Of a stretch of 32,698 bases of DNA, positions 1 to 8,140 are shown in pieces. The notes under the pieces are model-generated. The model saw nothing but the letters and a program-made list of their open reading frames with translations. It had not been told where the DNA came from and ran no database searches. Location: positions 1 through 32,698 of the forward strand of contig JAFXDB010000130.1 in the NCBI GenBank assembly GCA_017516305.1, given 5' to 3'. Both the position numbers and the translations under genes were made by a program. This stretch comes from Clostridia bacterium. GTDB lineage: Bacteria; Bacillota; Clostridia; Christensenellales; Aristaeellaceae. Position 1 is the first letter of the stretch. Each line of letters opens with the position of its first letter.

Positions 1-363
1 GGCAATCTGCAGGCCCTCAACCTGACCATGCAGCAGAATCGCGTGCTGATCCAGCTCGCCCACGCAGAGGAACACACCCTGTCCCTCAAGGCGCTGGAGG
101 AGCATTTCGGCGCGGCGCAATCCACGGTGGCGGGCCTTGCATCACGGCTGGAAAAGAAAGGTCTGGTGGAGCCCGTCAGCAGCCCGGCGGACAGGCGCGT
201 GAAACTGATCCGGCTGACCGAGGAGGGCAAGCGCCTGCACGATATCAGCCGCCAGGACGTGATCGCCAGCGAGGAACGGCTGACTGCCCTCCTGACCGAC
301 GAGGAAAAGAGCATCCTCCTCGTTTGTCTCAGGAAGCTCCATGAAGCCGTCCGTCAACCCTGA
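1..363 (+). CDS. MarR-family transcriptional regulator, 5' end outside window
   Basis: The frame is open from base 1 and stops at a TGA at 361-363, so about 120 C-terminal residues are present and the start lies upstream. The visible part holds the winged helix-turn-helix: a recognition region around AAQSTVAGLASRLEKKGLV, then the wing with the family signature PADRRVKLIRLTEEGK, then a C-terminal dimerisation helix. MarR proteins bind palindromes as dimers and usually respond to small aromatic or toxic ligands. It lies 32 nt upstream of a two-gene ABC exporter on the same strand, the standard arrangement for a local repressor of a drug exporter. The internal ATG at 28 is not a credible start because it would cut the domain. 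The family call is firm; the exporter as target is inference. Confidence 0.88.
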   Translation, partial: GNLQALNLTMQQNRVLIQLAHAEEHTLSLKALEEHFGAAQSTVAGLASRLEKKGLVEPVSSPADRRVKLIRLTEEGKRLHDISRQDVIASEERLTALLTDEEKSILLVCLRKLHEAVRQP

Positions 364-395
364 CAAACCGGAAAACACAGAAAGGAATGGTATCC

Positions 396-2279
396 ATGAT
401 CAAGAAGCTTGCTTCCCATGTGAAGCAGTACACATGGTCAGCCATCCTCACCCCCGTCTGCTGTGCAGGCGAGGTGGTGATGGAGGTGCTGATCCCCCTG
501 GCCATGGCCCAGCTGATCGACCAGGGCATCAAGGGCCAGAATATGGCCGAGCTGGTCAAGTATGGTCTGGCCATGATGGGACTGGCGCTGATCAGCCTGT
601 TCTTCGGCGTGGCTGCGGCACACCTGTCCAGCCACTCCTCCTCCGGCTTCGGCGCCAATCTGCGCGACGCCATGTATGCGAACGTACAGCGCTTCTCCTT
701 CTCCAACATCGACAAGTTCTCCACCGCCGGTCTGGTCACCCGCATGACCACGGACGTGATGAACATCCAGAACACCTTCGGCATGATCACCCGCATGGCC
801 GTGCGTGCGCCTCTGTCGCTGGTTTTCTCCCTGGTGGCGGCGATCATGATCAGCCCCAGGCTGTCGCTGATCTTCCTGGGCGCCATCATCGTGCTCTCCA
901 TTGCCCTTTCCCTCATCATCCGCGCTGCCTCCAAGCTCTTCACCCAGGTGTTCAAGAAGTACGATGACCTCAACGCCTCCGTGCAGGAGAACGTGGGCGC
1001 CATCCGCGTGGTGAAGGCCTTTGTCCGCGAAGAACACGAGACTGAGAAGTTTGAAAAGGCCTCCCACGGCGTTTACAGCCTGTTTGTGAAGGCGGAGAAG
1101 ATCATCGCCCTCAACGGCCCCGTGATGAATCTGGTGGTCTATACCGTTACCATCCTGCTGGCCTGGTTCGGCGCGCATATGGTGGTGGAAAGCGGCGGCG
1201 TGGGCCTGGAAGTGGGTCAGTTGTCGGCCATGTTCAACTACGTCATGCGCATCCTGATGAACCTGATGATGCTGTCGATGATCTTCGTCAACCTGACCAT
1301 GTCCGCAGCGGCGGGCAAGCGCATCGTGGAGGTGCTGGACGAGGAGCCCGACCTGACCAATCCCGATGACCCCATTGCTGAAGTGCCTGACGGCTCCATT
1401 GATTTCGAGAACGTCTTCTTCACCTATCATGCCGACGGCAATGGCGATGACATCCTGGAGGACATCAATCTCCACATCCATTCCGGCGAGACCATCGGTA
1501 TCATCGGCGGCACGGGCAGCGGCAAGACCTCACTGGTTAACCTGATCTCCCGCCTGTACGACGTCAAGTCCGGCTGCGTGAAGGTCGGCGGCATTGATGT
1601 GCGCCGCTACGACATGGAGCAGCTGCGCGAGCAGGTGGCCGTGGTGCTGCAGAAGAACGTGCTTTTCTCCGGCTCCATCCTGGATAACCTGCGCTGGGGC
1701 AAGGAGGACGCCACCATCGAGGAGTGCCAGGAGGTCTGCCGCATGGCCTGTGCGGACGAATTCATCTCCCGCATGCCCGATGGGTATGAGAGCCATGTGG
1801 AACAGGGCGGCGCGAACTTCTCCGGCGGCCAGAAGCAGCGCCTTTGCATCGCCCGCGCACTGCTGAAGAGGCCCCGCATCCTGATCCTGGACGATTCCAC
1901 CTCCGCCGTTGACACCGCCACCGATGCAAAGATCCGCCGGGCCTTTGCACAGGTCATCCCCGGGACAACGAAGATCATCATCGCCCAGCGCGTCGCCTCT
2001 GTTGAGAACGCCGACCGCATCATCGTCATGGACGATGGCCATATCGCCGCATTTGACAGCCACGAGAAGCTGATCGAAAGCTGCGATATCTACCGCGAGA
2101 TTTATGAGACCCAGACCGGCGGTTCCGGCGACTTTGACGAAACCGACTCCGATCACGATATCGAGGTTTACGATCCCAGCAAGGCGGCCGCTGCCAGGAA
2201 GCCCGCGTTTCCCGGCATGCCCCCCTTCCCCCCGCCCCGCGGCGGCAAAAAAGCATTCAAGGAGGTGAGCAAGGTATGA
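396..2279 (+). CDS. Heterodimeric ABC exporter subunit, degenerate ATPase site (ABC transmembrane plus NBD)
   Basis: A 627-residue half-transporter: an N-terminal membrane domain of six helices (about 15-300), then a nucleotide-binding domain with Walker A GGTGSGKTS, signature FSGGQKQR and Walker B ILILDDSTSAVD. The residue after the Walker B aspartate is Asp (D500) rather than the catalytic Glu, and the switch histidine is Gln (Q531 in IIIAQR). This pattern marks the degenerate-site partner of BmrC/BmrD or TM287/288-type exporters. The start at 396 is preferred: AAAGG at 381-385 is 10 nt away, while the ATG at 387 sits almost on top of it. The C-terminus has an acidic then Pro/Gly-rich tail. 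It overlaps the next gene by 4 nt (ATGA), which implies translational coupling. Likely exports drugs or other amphipathic compounds; the substrate is unknown. Confidence 0.93.
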   Translation: MIKKLASHVKQYTWSAILTPVCCAGEVVMEVLIPLAMAQLIDQGIKGQNMAELVKYGLAMMGLALISLFFGVAAAHLSSHSSSGFGANLRDAMYANVQRFSFSNIDKFSTAGLVTRMTTDVMNIQNTFGMITRMAVRAPLSLVFSLVAAIMISPRLSLIFLGAIIVLSIALSLIIRAASKLFTQVFKKYDDLNASVQENVGAIRVVKAFVREEHETEKFEKASHGVYSLFVKAEKIIALNGPVMNLVVYTVTILLAWFGAHMVVESGGVGLEVGQLSAMFNYVMRILMNLMMLSMIFVNLTMSAAAGKRIVEVLDEEPDLTNPDDPIAEVPDGSIDFENVFFTYHADGNGDDILEDINLHIHSGETIGIIGGTGSGKTSLVNLISRLYDVKSGCVKVGGIDVRRYDMEQLREQVAVVLQKNVLFSGSILDNLRWGKEDATIEECQEVCRMACADEFISRMPDGYESHVEQGGANFSGGQKQRLCIARALLKRPRILILDDSTSAVDTATDAKIRRAFAQVIPGTTKIIIAQRVASVENADRIIVMDDGHIAAFDSHEKLIESCDIYREIYETQTGGSGDFDETDSDHDIEVYDPSKAAAARKPAFPGMPPFPPPRGGKKAFKEVSKV

Positions 2280-4273
2280 TGAGAGGTCCCGGTCCCGGCC
2301 GCAGAGGTCAGCCCATGCCGCCCATGTCCATGAAGGGACAGTGGGGTCTGCTGTGGCGCGTCCTGAAAATGGTCATGAAGCACTATTCGCTGCAGTTCAT
2401 TCTGGTCCTGATCTGCCTGGCCGTTTCCCTGGTTTGCTCCACGCAGTCCTCCCTCTTCACCCAGGATCTGTTTGGCGAGTACATTCCCGGCATTCAGGAG
2501 CAAGCCCGTCAGGATGCCCTGATCGCCGACGGTGTCTCCCCCGAGGAGGCTGCCATTCCGCCCGAGGGCACCGAAGCCATTCCGCCCCGCACCTACGGCG
2601 ACCTGACCAACCGCCTGTTCACCCTGGCCTGCTTCCTGACCGTGGGCGTTGCCTGCAGCTACATCCAGCAGCGCCTGATGCTGGTGGTAACCCAGGGCTC
2701 CATGCTCCGCCTGCGCAACGAGCTCTTTGAGCACATGCAGAAGCTGCCCATCAAGTATTTCGATACCCATGCCCACGGCGATATCATGTCCATCTACACC
2801 AACGACGTGGACACCATGCGCATGCTCATCAGCCAGAGCTTCATCCAGCTGTTCAACAGCACCATTACCATCCTCTACGTCTTTGTGCTGATGGTCACCA
2901 TGTCCTGGCAGCTGACGATCCTCTCCATCGTTCTCATCTTTGGCACCATGCTCATTTCCGGGCGGCTCATCGGCCTGGCCGGTAAGCACTTCACCGCCCA
3001 GCAGCAGAACCTGGGCAAGCTGAACGGCTATGTGGAGGAAATGACCGACGGTCAGAAGGTGATCAAGGTTTTCTGCCATGAGGATGAGGCCCTGGCCGAC
3101 TTCCGCACACTGAACGAGAACCTGCGGGTCTCCGCCCATGAGGCGAACCGCTGGGCCAACACCATGGGCCCCATCAACAACAACCTCGGCCATATCGCTT
3201 ACGTCATCGTAGCCATGGTGGGCGCCGTCATGTCCCTGAGCCACCCCACCCCGGTTGCCTGGCTCGGCACGCTCCTGGCCTTCCTGGAGCTGAACCACCG
3301 CTTCACCATGCCCATCACCCAGGTCGCCCAGCAGATGAACTCCATCGTCATGGCCATGGCGGGCGCCAAGCGTGTCTTCGCCCTCCTGGATGAGACACCC
3401 GAAGCAGACGACGGCTACGTGGAGCTGGTCAACGCATACGAGGACGAAAACGGCAACCTGGTGGAGACCGATAAGCGCACCGGCCTGTGGGCCTGGAAGC
3501 ATCCCCATCAGGCGGATGGCACCGTCTCCTACCGCAAGGTCGAGGGCGGCGTGACCTTCGGCGGCGTGGACTTCGGCTACACGGATGAGAAGCAGGTGCT
3601 CTTTGACATCAACATGTACGCCATGCCCGGCCAGAAGATCGCCTTCGTCGGCGGAACCGGCGCAGGCAAGACCACCATCACCAACCTCATCAATCGCTTC
3701 TACGACATCCAGGACGGCAAGATCCGCTACGACGACATCAACATCAACAAGATCCGCAAGGCTGATCTGCGCCGCAGCCTTGGCATGGTGCTGCAGGACA
3801 CGCACCTGTTCACCGGCACGGTGCTGGACAACATCCGCTACGGCCGCCTGGACGCCACGGATGAGGAGTGCATCGCCGCCGCCAAGCTGGCCAATGCTGA
3901 CGGCTTCATCCGCCGCCTGCCCGAGGGCTACAACACCATGCTGACCGGCGACGGCGCGAACCTCTCCCAGGGACAGCGCCAGCTGCTGGCCATTGCCCGT
4001 GCTGCCGTGGCCGATCCGCCCTGTCTGATCCTGGACGAGGCCACCTCCTCCATTGATACCCGCACGGAAACCCTGATTCAGCGCGGCATGGACGCCCTGA
4101 TGAAGGGACGCACCACCTTCGTCATCGCCCACCGCCTCTCCACGGTCAAGAACTCCGACTGCATCATGGTGCTGGAGCAGGGCCGCATCATCGAGCGCGG
4201 CACCCACGATGACCTGATCGAGCAGAAGGGCAAGTACTACCAGCTTTACACCGGCAACGCCATTCAGGCGTAA
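2276..4273 (+). CDS. Heterodimeric ABC exporter subunit, consensus ATPase site (ABC transmembrane plus NBD)
   Basis: A 665-residue partner of the preceding subunit. A Met/Pro/Gly/Arg-rich N-terminus is followed by a six-helix membrane domain. The first extracellular loop is enlarged (about residues 65-105, with two PPEG/IPP stretches), as is common in this subunit type. The nucleotide-binding domain has Walker A GGTGAGKTT, signature LSQGQRQ, Walker B CLILDEATSSID with catalytic E588, and switch H619 in VIAHRLST. The signature carries Gln where the usual LSGGQ has Gly. This signature faces the partner's degenerate Walker site, so together the pair gives one competent and one impaired ATP site. 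GGAGG at 2261-2265 lies 10 nt before the ATG. About 50 residues are inserted between the membrane domain and the NBD (roughly 385-425). Transcription probably ends at the hairpins that follow. Confidence 0.94.
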   Translation: MMRGPGPGRRGQPMPPMSMKGQWGLLWRVLKMVMKHYSLQFILVLICLAVSLVCSTQSSLFTQDLFGEYIPGIQEQARQDALIADGVSPEEAAIPPEGTEAIPPRTYGDLTNRLFTLACFLTVGVACSYIQQRLMLVVTQGSMLRLRNELFEHMQKLPIKYFDTHAHGDIMSIYTNDVDTMRMLISQSFIQLFNSTITILYVFVLMVTMSWQLTILSIVLIFGTMLISGRLIGLAGKHFTAQQQNLGKLNGYVEEMTDGQKVIKVFCHEDEALADFRTLNENLRVSAHEANRWANTMGPINNNLGHIAYVIVAMVGAVMSLSHPTPVAWLGTLLAFLELNHRFTMPITQVAQQMNSIVMAMAGAKRVFALLDETPEADDGYVELVNAYEDENGNLVETDKRTGLWAWKHPHQADGTVSYRKVEGGVTFGGVDFGYTDEKQVLFDINMYAMPGQKIAFVGGTGAGKTTITNLINRFYDIQDGKIRYDDININKIRKADLRRSLGMVLQDTHLFTGTVLDNIRYGRLDATDEECIAAAKLANADGFIRRLPEGYNTMLTGDGANLSQGQRQLLAIARAAVADPPCLILDEATSSIDTRTETLIQRGMDALMKGRTTFVIAHRLSTVKNSDCIMVLEQGRIIERGTHDDLIEQKGKYYQLYTGNAIQA

Positions 4274-4282
4274 ACAAATCAA

Positions 4283-4362
4283 GGCGGCTCTGTCTGTTCG
4301 CAGGCAGAGTCGCCGTTGTAATCTGTATAAAAGCGCTGGCTCCGCATCAGAGTCAGCGCTTT
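4283..4362. terminator. Tandem hairpins between convergent genes
   Basis: Two stem-loops lie between the exporter stop and the dapF stop. The first (4283-4314) has a 14-bp stem with two G-U pairs closed by a TTCG tetraloop. The second (4330-4362) has a 13-bp stem beginning AAAGCGCTG and ending CAGCGCTTT, so it carries an A-run on one side and a T-run on the other. It can therefore act in both directions, serving the exporter operon on plus and dapF on minus. Confidence 0.8.
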
Positions 4363-4378
4363 GTTATCATGACCCAGC

Positions 4379-5218
4379 TTATTCTTCCCCGATCCACTCG
4401 CCGTCAAAGACGATCTTCGCCGGGCCCTCCTGGTACACATGGCCGTCATCAAAGGCCCACTCCAGATCCAGCGTACCGCCGAGCAGATCCATCTTCACCT
4501 TCCGGTCTGCCCTTCCGGTCATCACGGCCGCCACCAGGGACGCACAGGCGCCGGTGCCGCAGGCCAGGGTCTCGCCGCTGCCGCGCTCCCACACGCGCAT
4601 GCGCAGATGCTGCCGGTCAACCACCTGCACAAATTCGATGTTTGCCCGGTTGGGGAAGATCGGATGATTCTCCAGGAGGCTTCCGACCTGCTCCACATCC
4701 ACCAGGTCGGGGTCCTTCACGAATACGATGCAGTGGGGGTTGCCCATGGACACGCAATGGATCTCATACACAGCCGTGCCCACATGCAGCGGATAGCCCA
4801 TCACCGTCTCGCCTGTCAGGTTGACCGGCACATTCTCCGGGCGCAGCTCAGGCGCGCCCATGTCCACCCGAACGGACTGAACCCTGCCGCCCTGCACGTT
4901 GAGCCGCAGCTCCTTCAGGCCCGCACCGGTCATCAGGGAGACAGTAGTCTTGTCCGTCAGGCCCTTATCATAGACGTATTTGCCGACACACCGGGTGCCG
5001 TTTCCGCACATCTCGCTCATGCTGCCGTCGGCATTATACATTTTCATCTCGAAATCCGCCACATCGCTCGGGCAGATCAGGATCAATCCGTCGCTGCCGA
5101 CGCCGTAGTGCTGACGGCTCATCTTCACTGCCAGCTCCGCAGGATTTTCCACCGTTTCCTCAAAGCAGTTGACGTATACATAATCATTGCCGATGCCATG
5201 CATTTTGGTAAAGCGCAT
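4379..5218 (-). CDS. dapF: Diaminopimelate epimerase
   Basis: Interconverts LL- and meso-diaminopimelate in the cytoplasm, the late step of lysine biosynthesis that also supplies peptidoglycan cross-linking residues. The 279-residue length is normal for the family. Both halves of the pseudo-symmetric fold show their active-site cysteine: C71 in MYNADGSMSEMCGNGTRC and C220 in GSGETLACGTGACAS. The N-terminal MRFTKMHGIGNDYV and HYGVGSDG motifs are also canonical. The ATG at 5218 is preceded by GGGAGG at suitable spacing. It is a single-gene unit with its own -10/-35 (5260-5288) and shares the terminator region at 4330-4362 with the exporter operon. Nothing unusual was seen. Confidence 0.97.
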   Translation of the reverse strand: MRFTKMHGIGNDYVYVNCFEETVENPAELAVKMSRQHYGVGSDGLILICPSDVADFEMKMYNADGSMSEMCGNGTRCVGKYVYDKGLTDKTTVSLMTGAGLKELRLNVQGGRVQSVRVDMGAPELRPENVPVNLTGETVMGYPLHVGTAVYEIHCVSMGNPHCIVFVKDPDLVDVEQVGSLLENHPIFPNRANIEFVQVVDRQHLRMRVWERGSGETLACGTGACASLVAAVMTGRADRKVKMDLLGGTLDLEWAFDDGHVYQEGPAKIVFDGEWIGEE

Positions 5219-5259
5219 TCTGCTTGCCTCCCGTCCATTCGTCCATACAGCAGGGCATT

Positions 5260-5288
5260 ATTATATCCCATTTTCCCCCTGCCGTAAA
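5260..5288 (-). promoter_or_regulatory. Predicted dapF promoter
   Basis: Read on the minus strand, TTTACG (5283-5288) is followed after 17 nt by a perfect TATAAT (5260-5265). It lies about 40 nt ahead of the dapF start. This is sequence match only. Confidence 0.65.
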
Positions 5289-5346
5289 GCTATGCACCGC
5301 CCAAATCCTGCATTATTTTTGTTCTTGTATATCATCCGTCTCTTTC

Positions 5347-5375
5347 TTGACATATACAGAAACTTGTGTTACTAT
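5347..5375 (+). promoter_or_regulatory. Predicted promoter of the LacI-type regulator
   Basis: TTGACA at 5347-5352, a 17-nt spacer, and TACTAT at 5370-5375. The expected transcription start is near 5382, directly in front of the LacI-type operator at 5386-5397. Confidence 0.7.
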
Positions 5376-5385
5376 ATAAAAAACT

Positions 5386-5397
5386 GGTAACGTTTCC
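5386..5397 (+). promoter_or_regulatory. Candidate LacI-family operator, regulator promoter
   Basis: GGTAACGTTTCC is an imperfect palindrome centred on CG, the layout typical of LacI-family operators (central CG flanked by A/T). It lies just downstream of the predicted start of transcription, where binding would block the promoter. It matches the site at 6567-6578 at 10 of 12 positions. This suggests autoregulation and shared control of malQ-glgP. Confidence 0.6.
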
Positions 5398-5438
5398 GGC
5401 AATGGTTCCGGCACGCTGCTTGTGCTCAGGAGGCCGCC

Positions 5439-6443
5439 ATGAAGATCTACACCATCAAGGACATTGCCCGCAAGGCCGGCGTCAGCGTCACCACCGTTTC
5501 CCGCGTACTGAACAAGCGCCCCGACGTCAATCAGGCCACCCGCGAAAAAGTGGAGCGCGTAATGGCCGAGTGCCGCTTTGTCGGCAACGCCAACGCGCGC
5601 GGCCTCAAGCAGCCCGACGGCGACCTGATCGCCATCATCCTGCGTGGCCGCGAAAACCCGTTCCTCAACTCGCTGGCTGAAGCCATGCTGGCTCATACCC
5701 ACGGTCTGAAGGCGTCCTTCCTGACCGAGTTTGTGGACGAGCAGGCCGACGAATTCCAGGCTGCCGTGCGCCTGTCCCACGAGAAGCGCGTCAAGGGCTT
5801 CATCTTCGTCGGCGGACGTATCGACGAGCGCGCAGACGTCCTGCAGGACATGGACGCCCCCATGGTCTTCACCACCATCAGCGCAGAGAAGGCCGCTTTC
5901 CCCCGTGCCGCCAGCGTCTATATCGATGACCGGGCCATGGGCCGCGCCGCCATGCAGACCCTGCTTGACGCCGGACACACGCGCATCGCCATCTTCGGCG
6001 GCATCCGCGTGGGCGATGACGGCTTTGCCAAGCGCTATGCCGGCGCCATGGACGCGCTGAAGGACGCCGGCGTCCCCTTCGACGAGGAGCGCTTTGTGCA
6101 GACCCGCTTCTCCATGTCCGGCGCGTATGATACCGCCCAGGCATTCTTCTCTGCCAAGCCGGACACTACTGCCGTTTTCGCCATGTCGGATACCATTGCG
6201 ATGGGCATCATCCGGGCCCTGACCGATATGGGCAAATCCGTTCCGGCGGATGTGAGCGTCATCGGCTACGACGGCATTGAAATGGGCAAGTTCTTCATTC
6301 CCCGCCTGACCACCATCGAGCAACCGGTGGATGACATCGCCCGCGAAAGCGTACAGATCCTCATGGATATGCTGGAGGACAACAAGCCTCCCCGCCACAT
6401 CGTTGTGGACGCAAAGCTGGTCACGCGCGAATCCGTCAGGTGA
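5439..6443 (+). CDS. LacI-family transcriptional regulator, probable maltodextrin-utilisation repressor (MalR-like)
   Basis: A 334-residue protein with an N-terminal LacI helix-turn-helix (about 1-50: YTIKDIARKAGVSVTTVSRV then the hinge helix) and a periplasmic-binding-protein-like sensor domain (about 60-330) with conserved VIGYDGIEMG and LTTIEQP near the C-terminus. CAGGAGG lies 5 nt before the ATG. It is followed on the same strand by malQ and glgP, which suggests it senses maltose, maltodextrin or a derived sugar and controls their breakdown. Near-identical operator-like palindromes lie in its own promoter region and ahead of malQ. Ligand and target are inferred from neighbours; the family itself is certain. 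Confidence 0.93.
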   Translation: MKIYTIKDIARKAGVSVTTVSRVLNKRPDVNQATREKVERVMAECRFVGNANARGLKQPDGDLIAIILRGRENPFLNSLAEAMLAHTHGLKASFLTEFVDEQADEFQAAVRLSHEKRVKGFIFVGGRIDERADVLQDMDAPMVFTTISAEKAAFPRAASVYIDDRAMGRAAMQTLLDAGHTRIAIFGGIRVGDDGFAKRYAGAMDALKDAGVPFDEERFVQTRFSMSGAYDTAQAFFSAKPDTTAVFAMSDTIAMGIIRALTDMGKSVPADVSVIGYDGIEMGKFFIPRLTTIEQPVDDIARESVQILMDMLEDNKPPRHIVVDAKLVTRESVR

Positions 6444-6470
6444 CATTAATTTGTAGATTCCCAAATTTTC

Positions 6471-6487
6471 TCCTGCATTCAGCAGGA
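6471..6487 (+). terminator. Weak hairpin after the LacI-type gene
   Basis: TCCTGC, loop ATTCA, GCAGGA, followed by ATTT. The stem is only 6 bp and the T-run is short, so it is at best a partial terminator. Transcripts from the regulator may continue into malQ. Confidence 0.35.
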
Positions 6488-6566
6488 ATTTCACCACCCA
6501 TGCAGAATAGTATAAGTCAGCGGGTCTCGGCAGGTCTCGAAGCCCGCTTTCCTTTGACCGGTTTCC

Positions 6567-6578
6567 GGAATCGTTTCC
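6567..6578 (+). promoter_or_regulatory. Candidate LacI-family operator ahead of malQ
   Basis: GGAATCGTTTCC is a near-palindrome with central CG and shares 10 of 12 bases with the site at 5386-5397. It lies 33 nt before the malQ GTG. A TTGACC at 6554-6559 could be the -35 of a promoter whose spacer contains this operator, but the matching -10 (CATACA around 6578) is poor. The operator call rests on the repeat between the two control regions. Confidence 0.55.
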
Positions 6579-6611
6579 ATACATACATGAATAATTGAAA
6601 GGATGATTCCT

Positions 6612-8096
6612 GTGCGTAAGAGCGGTATTCTGCTGCACATTTCCTCCCTCCCCGGCCCCGGCGGCATCGGTTCTATGGGCAAGGAAGCCTACGCCTTCGC
6701 GGACTTCCTCAAAGCCTCCGGCATGACCGTCTGGCAGGTGCTCCCCATGGGCCCCACCGGCTACGGTGAGAGCCCCTACCAGTCCACCAGCGTCTTTGCC
6801 GGCAATCCCATGCTCATCTCCATCGAGAAGCTGGCCGAGGACGGTCTGGTCACCCTGGACGCGTCCGAGGTATTCGTCCCCTCCCAGGAGGAGAAGGTCG
6901 AGTTCGACCAGATGCGCCAGTACAAGGAGAAGATGCTTCGCCGTGCCTTCGAGCAGAGCGAGGGGAAGCTTCAGGCCGAGATCGCAGCCTTTGCGAAGGA
7001 GAATGCCTGGGCAGAGGATTTTGCCCTGTTTACCGCTGTGAAGCGTCACAACAACCTGGCCATGTGGACGCAGTGGGCCGACAAGGACATCATCCTGCGC
7101 AAGCCTGAAGCCGTTGCGAAATACCGCGAGCTGCTGGACGTCGAGGTGCGGTACCACCTGTTCTGCCAGTATGTGTTCTTCCAACAGTGGTTCCAGCTGA
7201 AACAGTACTGCAACGACAACGGCATCGAGCTTTTCGGCGATATGCCCATCTACTGCGCCGAGGACAGTGCCGATACCTGGACGCGCCCCGAGGTGTTCCA
7301 GCTGGATGAGAATCGCATCTCCACCAACGTGGCGGGCGTCCCGCCGGACTGCTTCTCCGAGGACGGCCAGCTCTGGGGCAACCCCCTCTACGACTGGAAC
7401 CGCCTGTACTTCCATCAGTACGACTGGTGGGTGGACCGCATGCGCGCAATGAGCCAGATGTACGACCTGGTGCGCGTTGACCACTTCATCGGCTTTGCCA
7501 ACTACTACTCCATCCCCTACGGCGCCCCCACGGCCAAGACCGGCGAATGGATCGTCGGCCCGGGCAAGAAGCTGTTCATCCAGCGGAAGAAGGAGATCCC
7601 CGGCCTGCGCGTCATCGCCGAGGATCTGGGCGTACAGAACCAGCGCGTGCGCGATCTGCTCAAGTTCGTGGGCTATCCGGGCATGAAGGTGGCCACCTTC
7701 GGCTTCGGCGGCGGCGGGGATGATGACGAGAATCAGCATTTCCCCGGCACCTGGACAAAGAATTACGTCGCCTACACCGGCACCCATGACAACGACACCA
7801 CCATCGGCTGGATCAACGCTGCCGACAAGAAGACCTTGGCCGCCGCAAAAGCCTACCTGGGCGACTTTGAGACTGCCGAGGAGGGCGTGGAGCTGTTCAT
7901 GAAGTGCGTGCTGGAGAGCCCCTGCGAGACTGCGATGCTCCCCATGCAGGACATCCTGCACCTGGGTGGCGAGGCCCGCATGAACCTGCCCGGCTCCGCC
8001 GGCGGCAACTGGGCCTGGCGTATGAAGCCCGGCGCAGCCAGCGACGCCGTCGCAGCACACCTGAAAGAGATGAATACCACCGCCCGGCGCGGCTGA
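6612..8096 (+). CDS. malQ: 4-alpha-glucanotransferase (amylomaltase), GH77
   Basis: Transfers alpha-1,4-glucan segments between maltodextrins in the cytoplasm, making longer chains for phosphorolysis and releasing glucose. The 494-residue protein shows the GH77 motifs in order: SPYQSTSVFAGNP, PPDCFSEDGQLWGNP, nucleophile D290 in VRVDHFIGF, acid/base E337 in VIAEDLG, and transition-state D393 in GTHDNDTT. The GTG at 6612 is preferred because AAAGG at 6598-6602 is 9 nt away and the family typically starts MRxSGILL. The ATG at 6603 would touch the ribosome site and adds only three residues. It is followed after 44 nt by glgP, with which it forms a functional pair. Likely repressed by the upstream LacI-type protein. 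Confidence 0.96.
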   Translation: MRKSGILLHISSLPGPGGIGSMGKEAYAFADFLKASGMTVWQVLPMGPTGYGESPYQSTSVFAGNPMLISIEKLAEDGLVTLDASEVFVPSQEEKVEFDQMRQYKEKMLRRAFEQSEGKLQAEIAAFAKENAWAEDFALFTAVKRHNNLAMWTQWADKDIILRKPEAVAKYRELLDVEVRYHLFCQYVFFQQWFQLKQYCNDNGIELFGDMPIYCAEDSADTWTRPEVFQLDENRISTNVAGVPPDCFSEDGQLWGNPLYDWNRLYFHQYDWWVDRMRAMSQMYDLVRVDHFIGFANYYSIPYGAPTAKTGEWIVGPGKKLFIQRKKEIPGLRVIAEDLGVQNQRVRDLLKFVGYPGMKVATFGFGGGGDDDENQHFPGTWTKNYVAYTGTHDNDTTIGWINAADKKTLAAAKAYLGDFETAEEGVELFMKCVLESPCETAMLPMQDILHLGGEARMNLPGSAGGNWAWRMKPGAASDAVAAHLKEMNTTARRG

Positions 8097-8140
8097 TAAT
8101 GTGGAAAAAGACCCCTGACAAACTGGAGGTAATCCCCTGT

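Noticed and set aside
5313-8060. Very long minus-strand open frame
   Set aside because: It runs antisense to the LacI-type gene and malQ, has no ribosome site and has low-complexity composition. It is a product of high GC content, as are similar frames at 2168-4282 and 7853-10579.
7904-8140. An upstream extension of glgP inside malQ
   Set aside because: The extension lacks a ribosome site and family homology. GGAGG at 8125-8129 supports the ATG at 8141.
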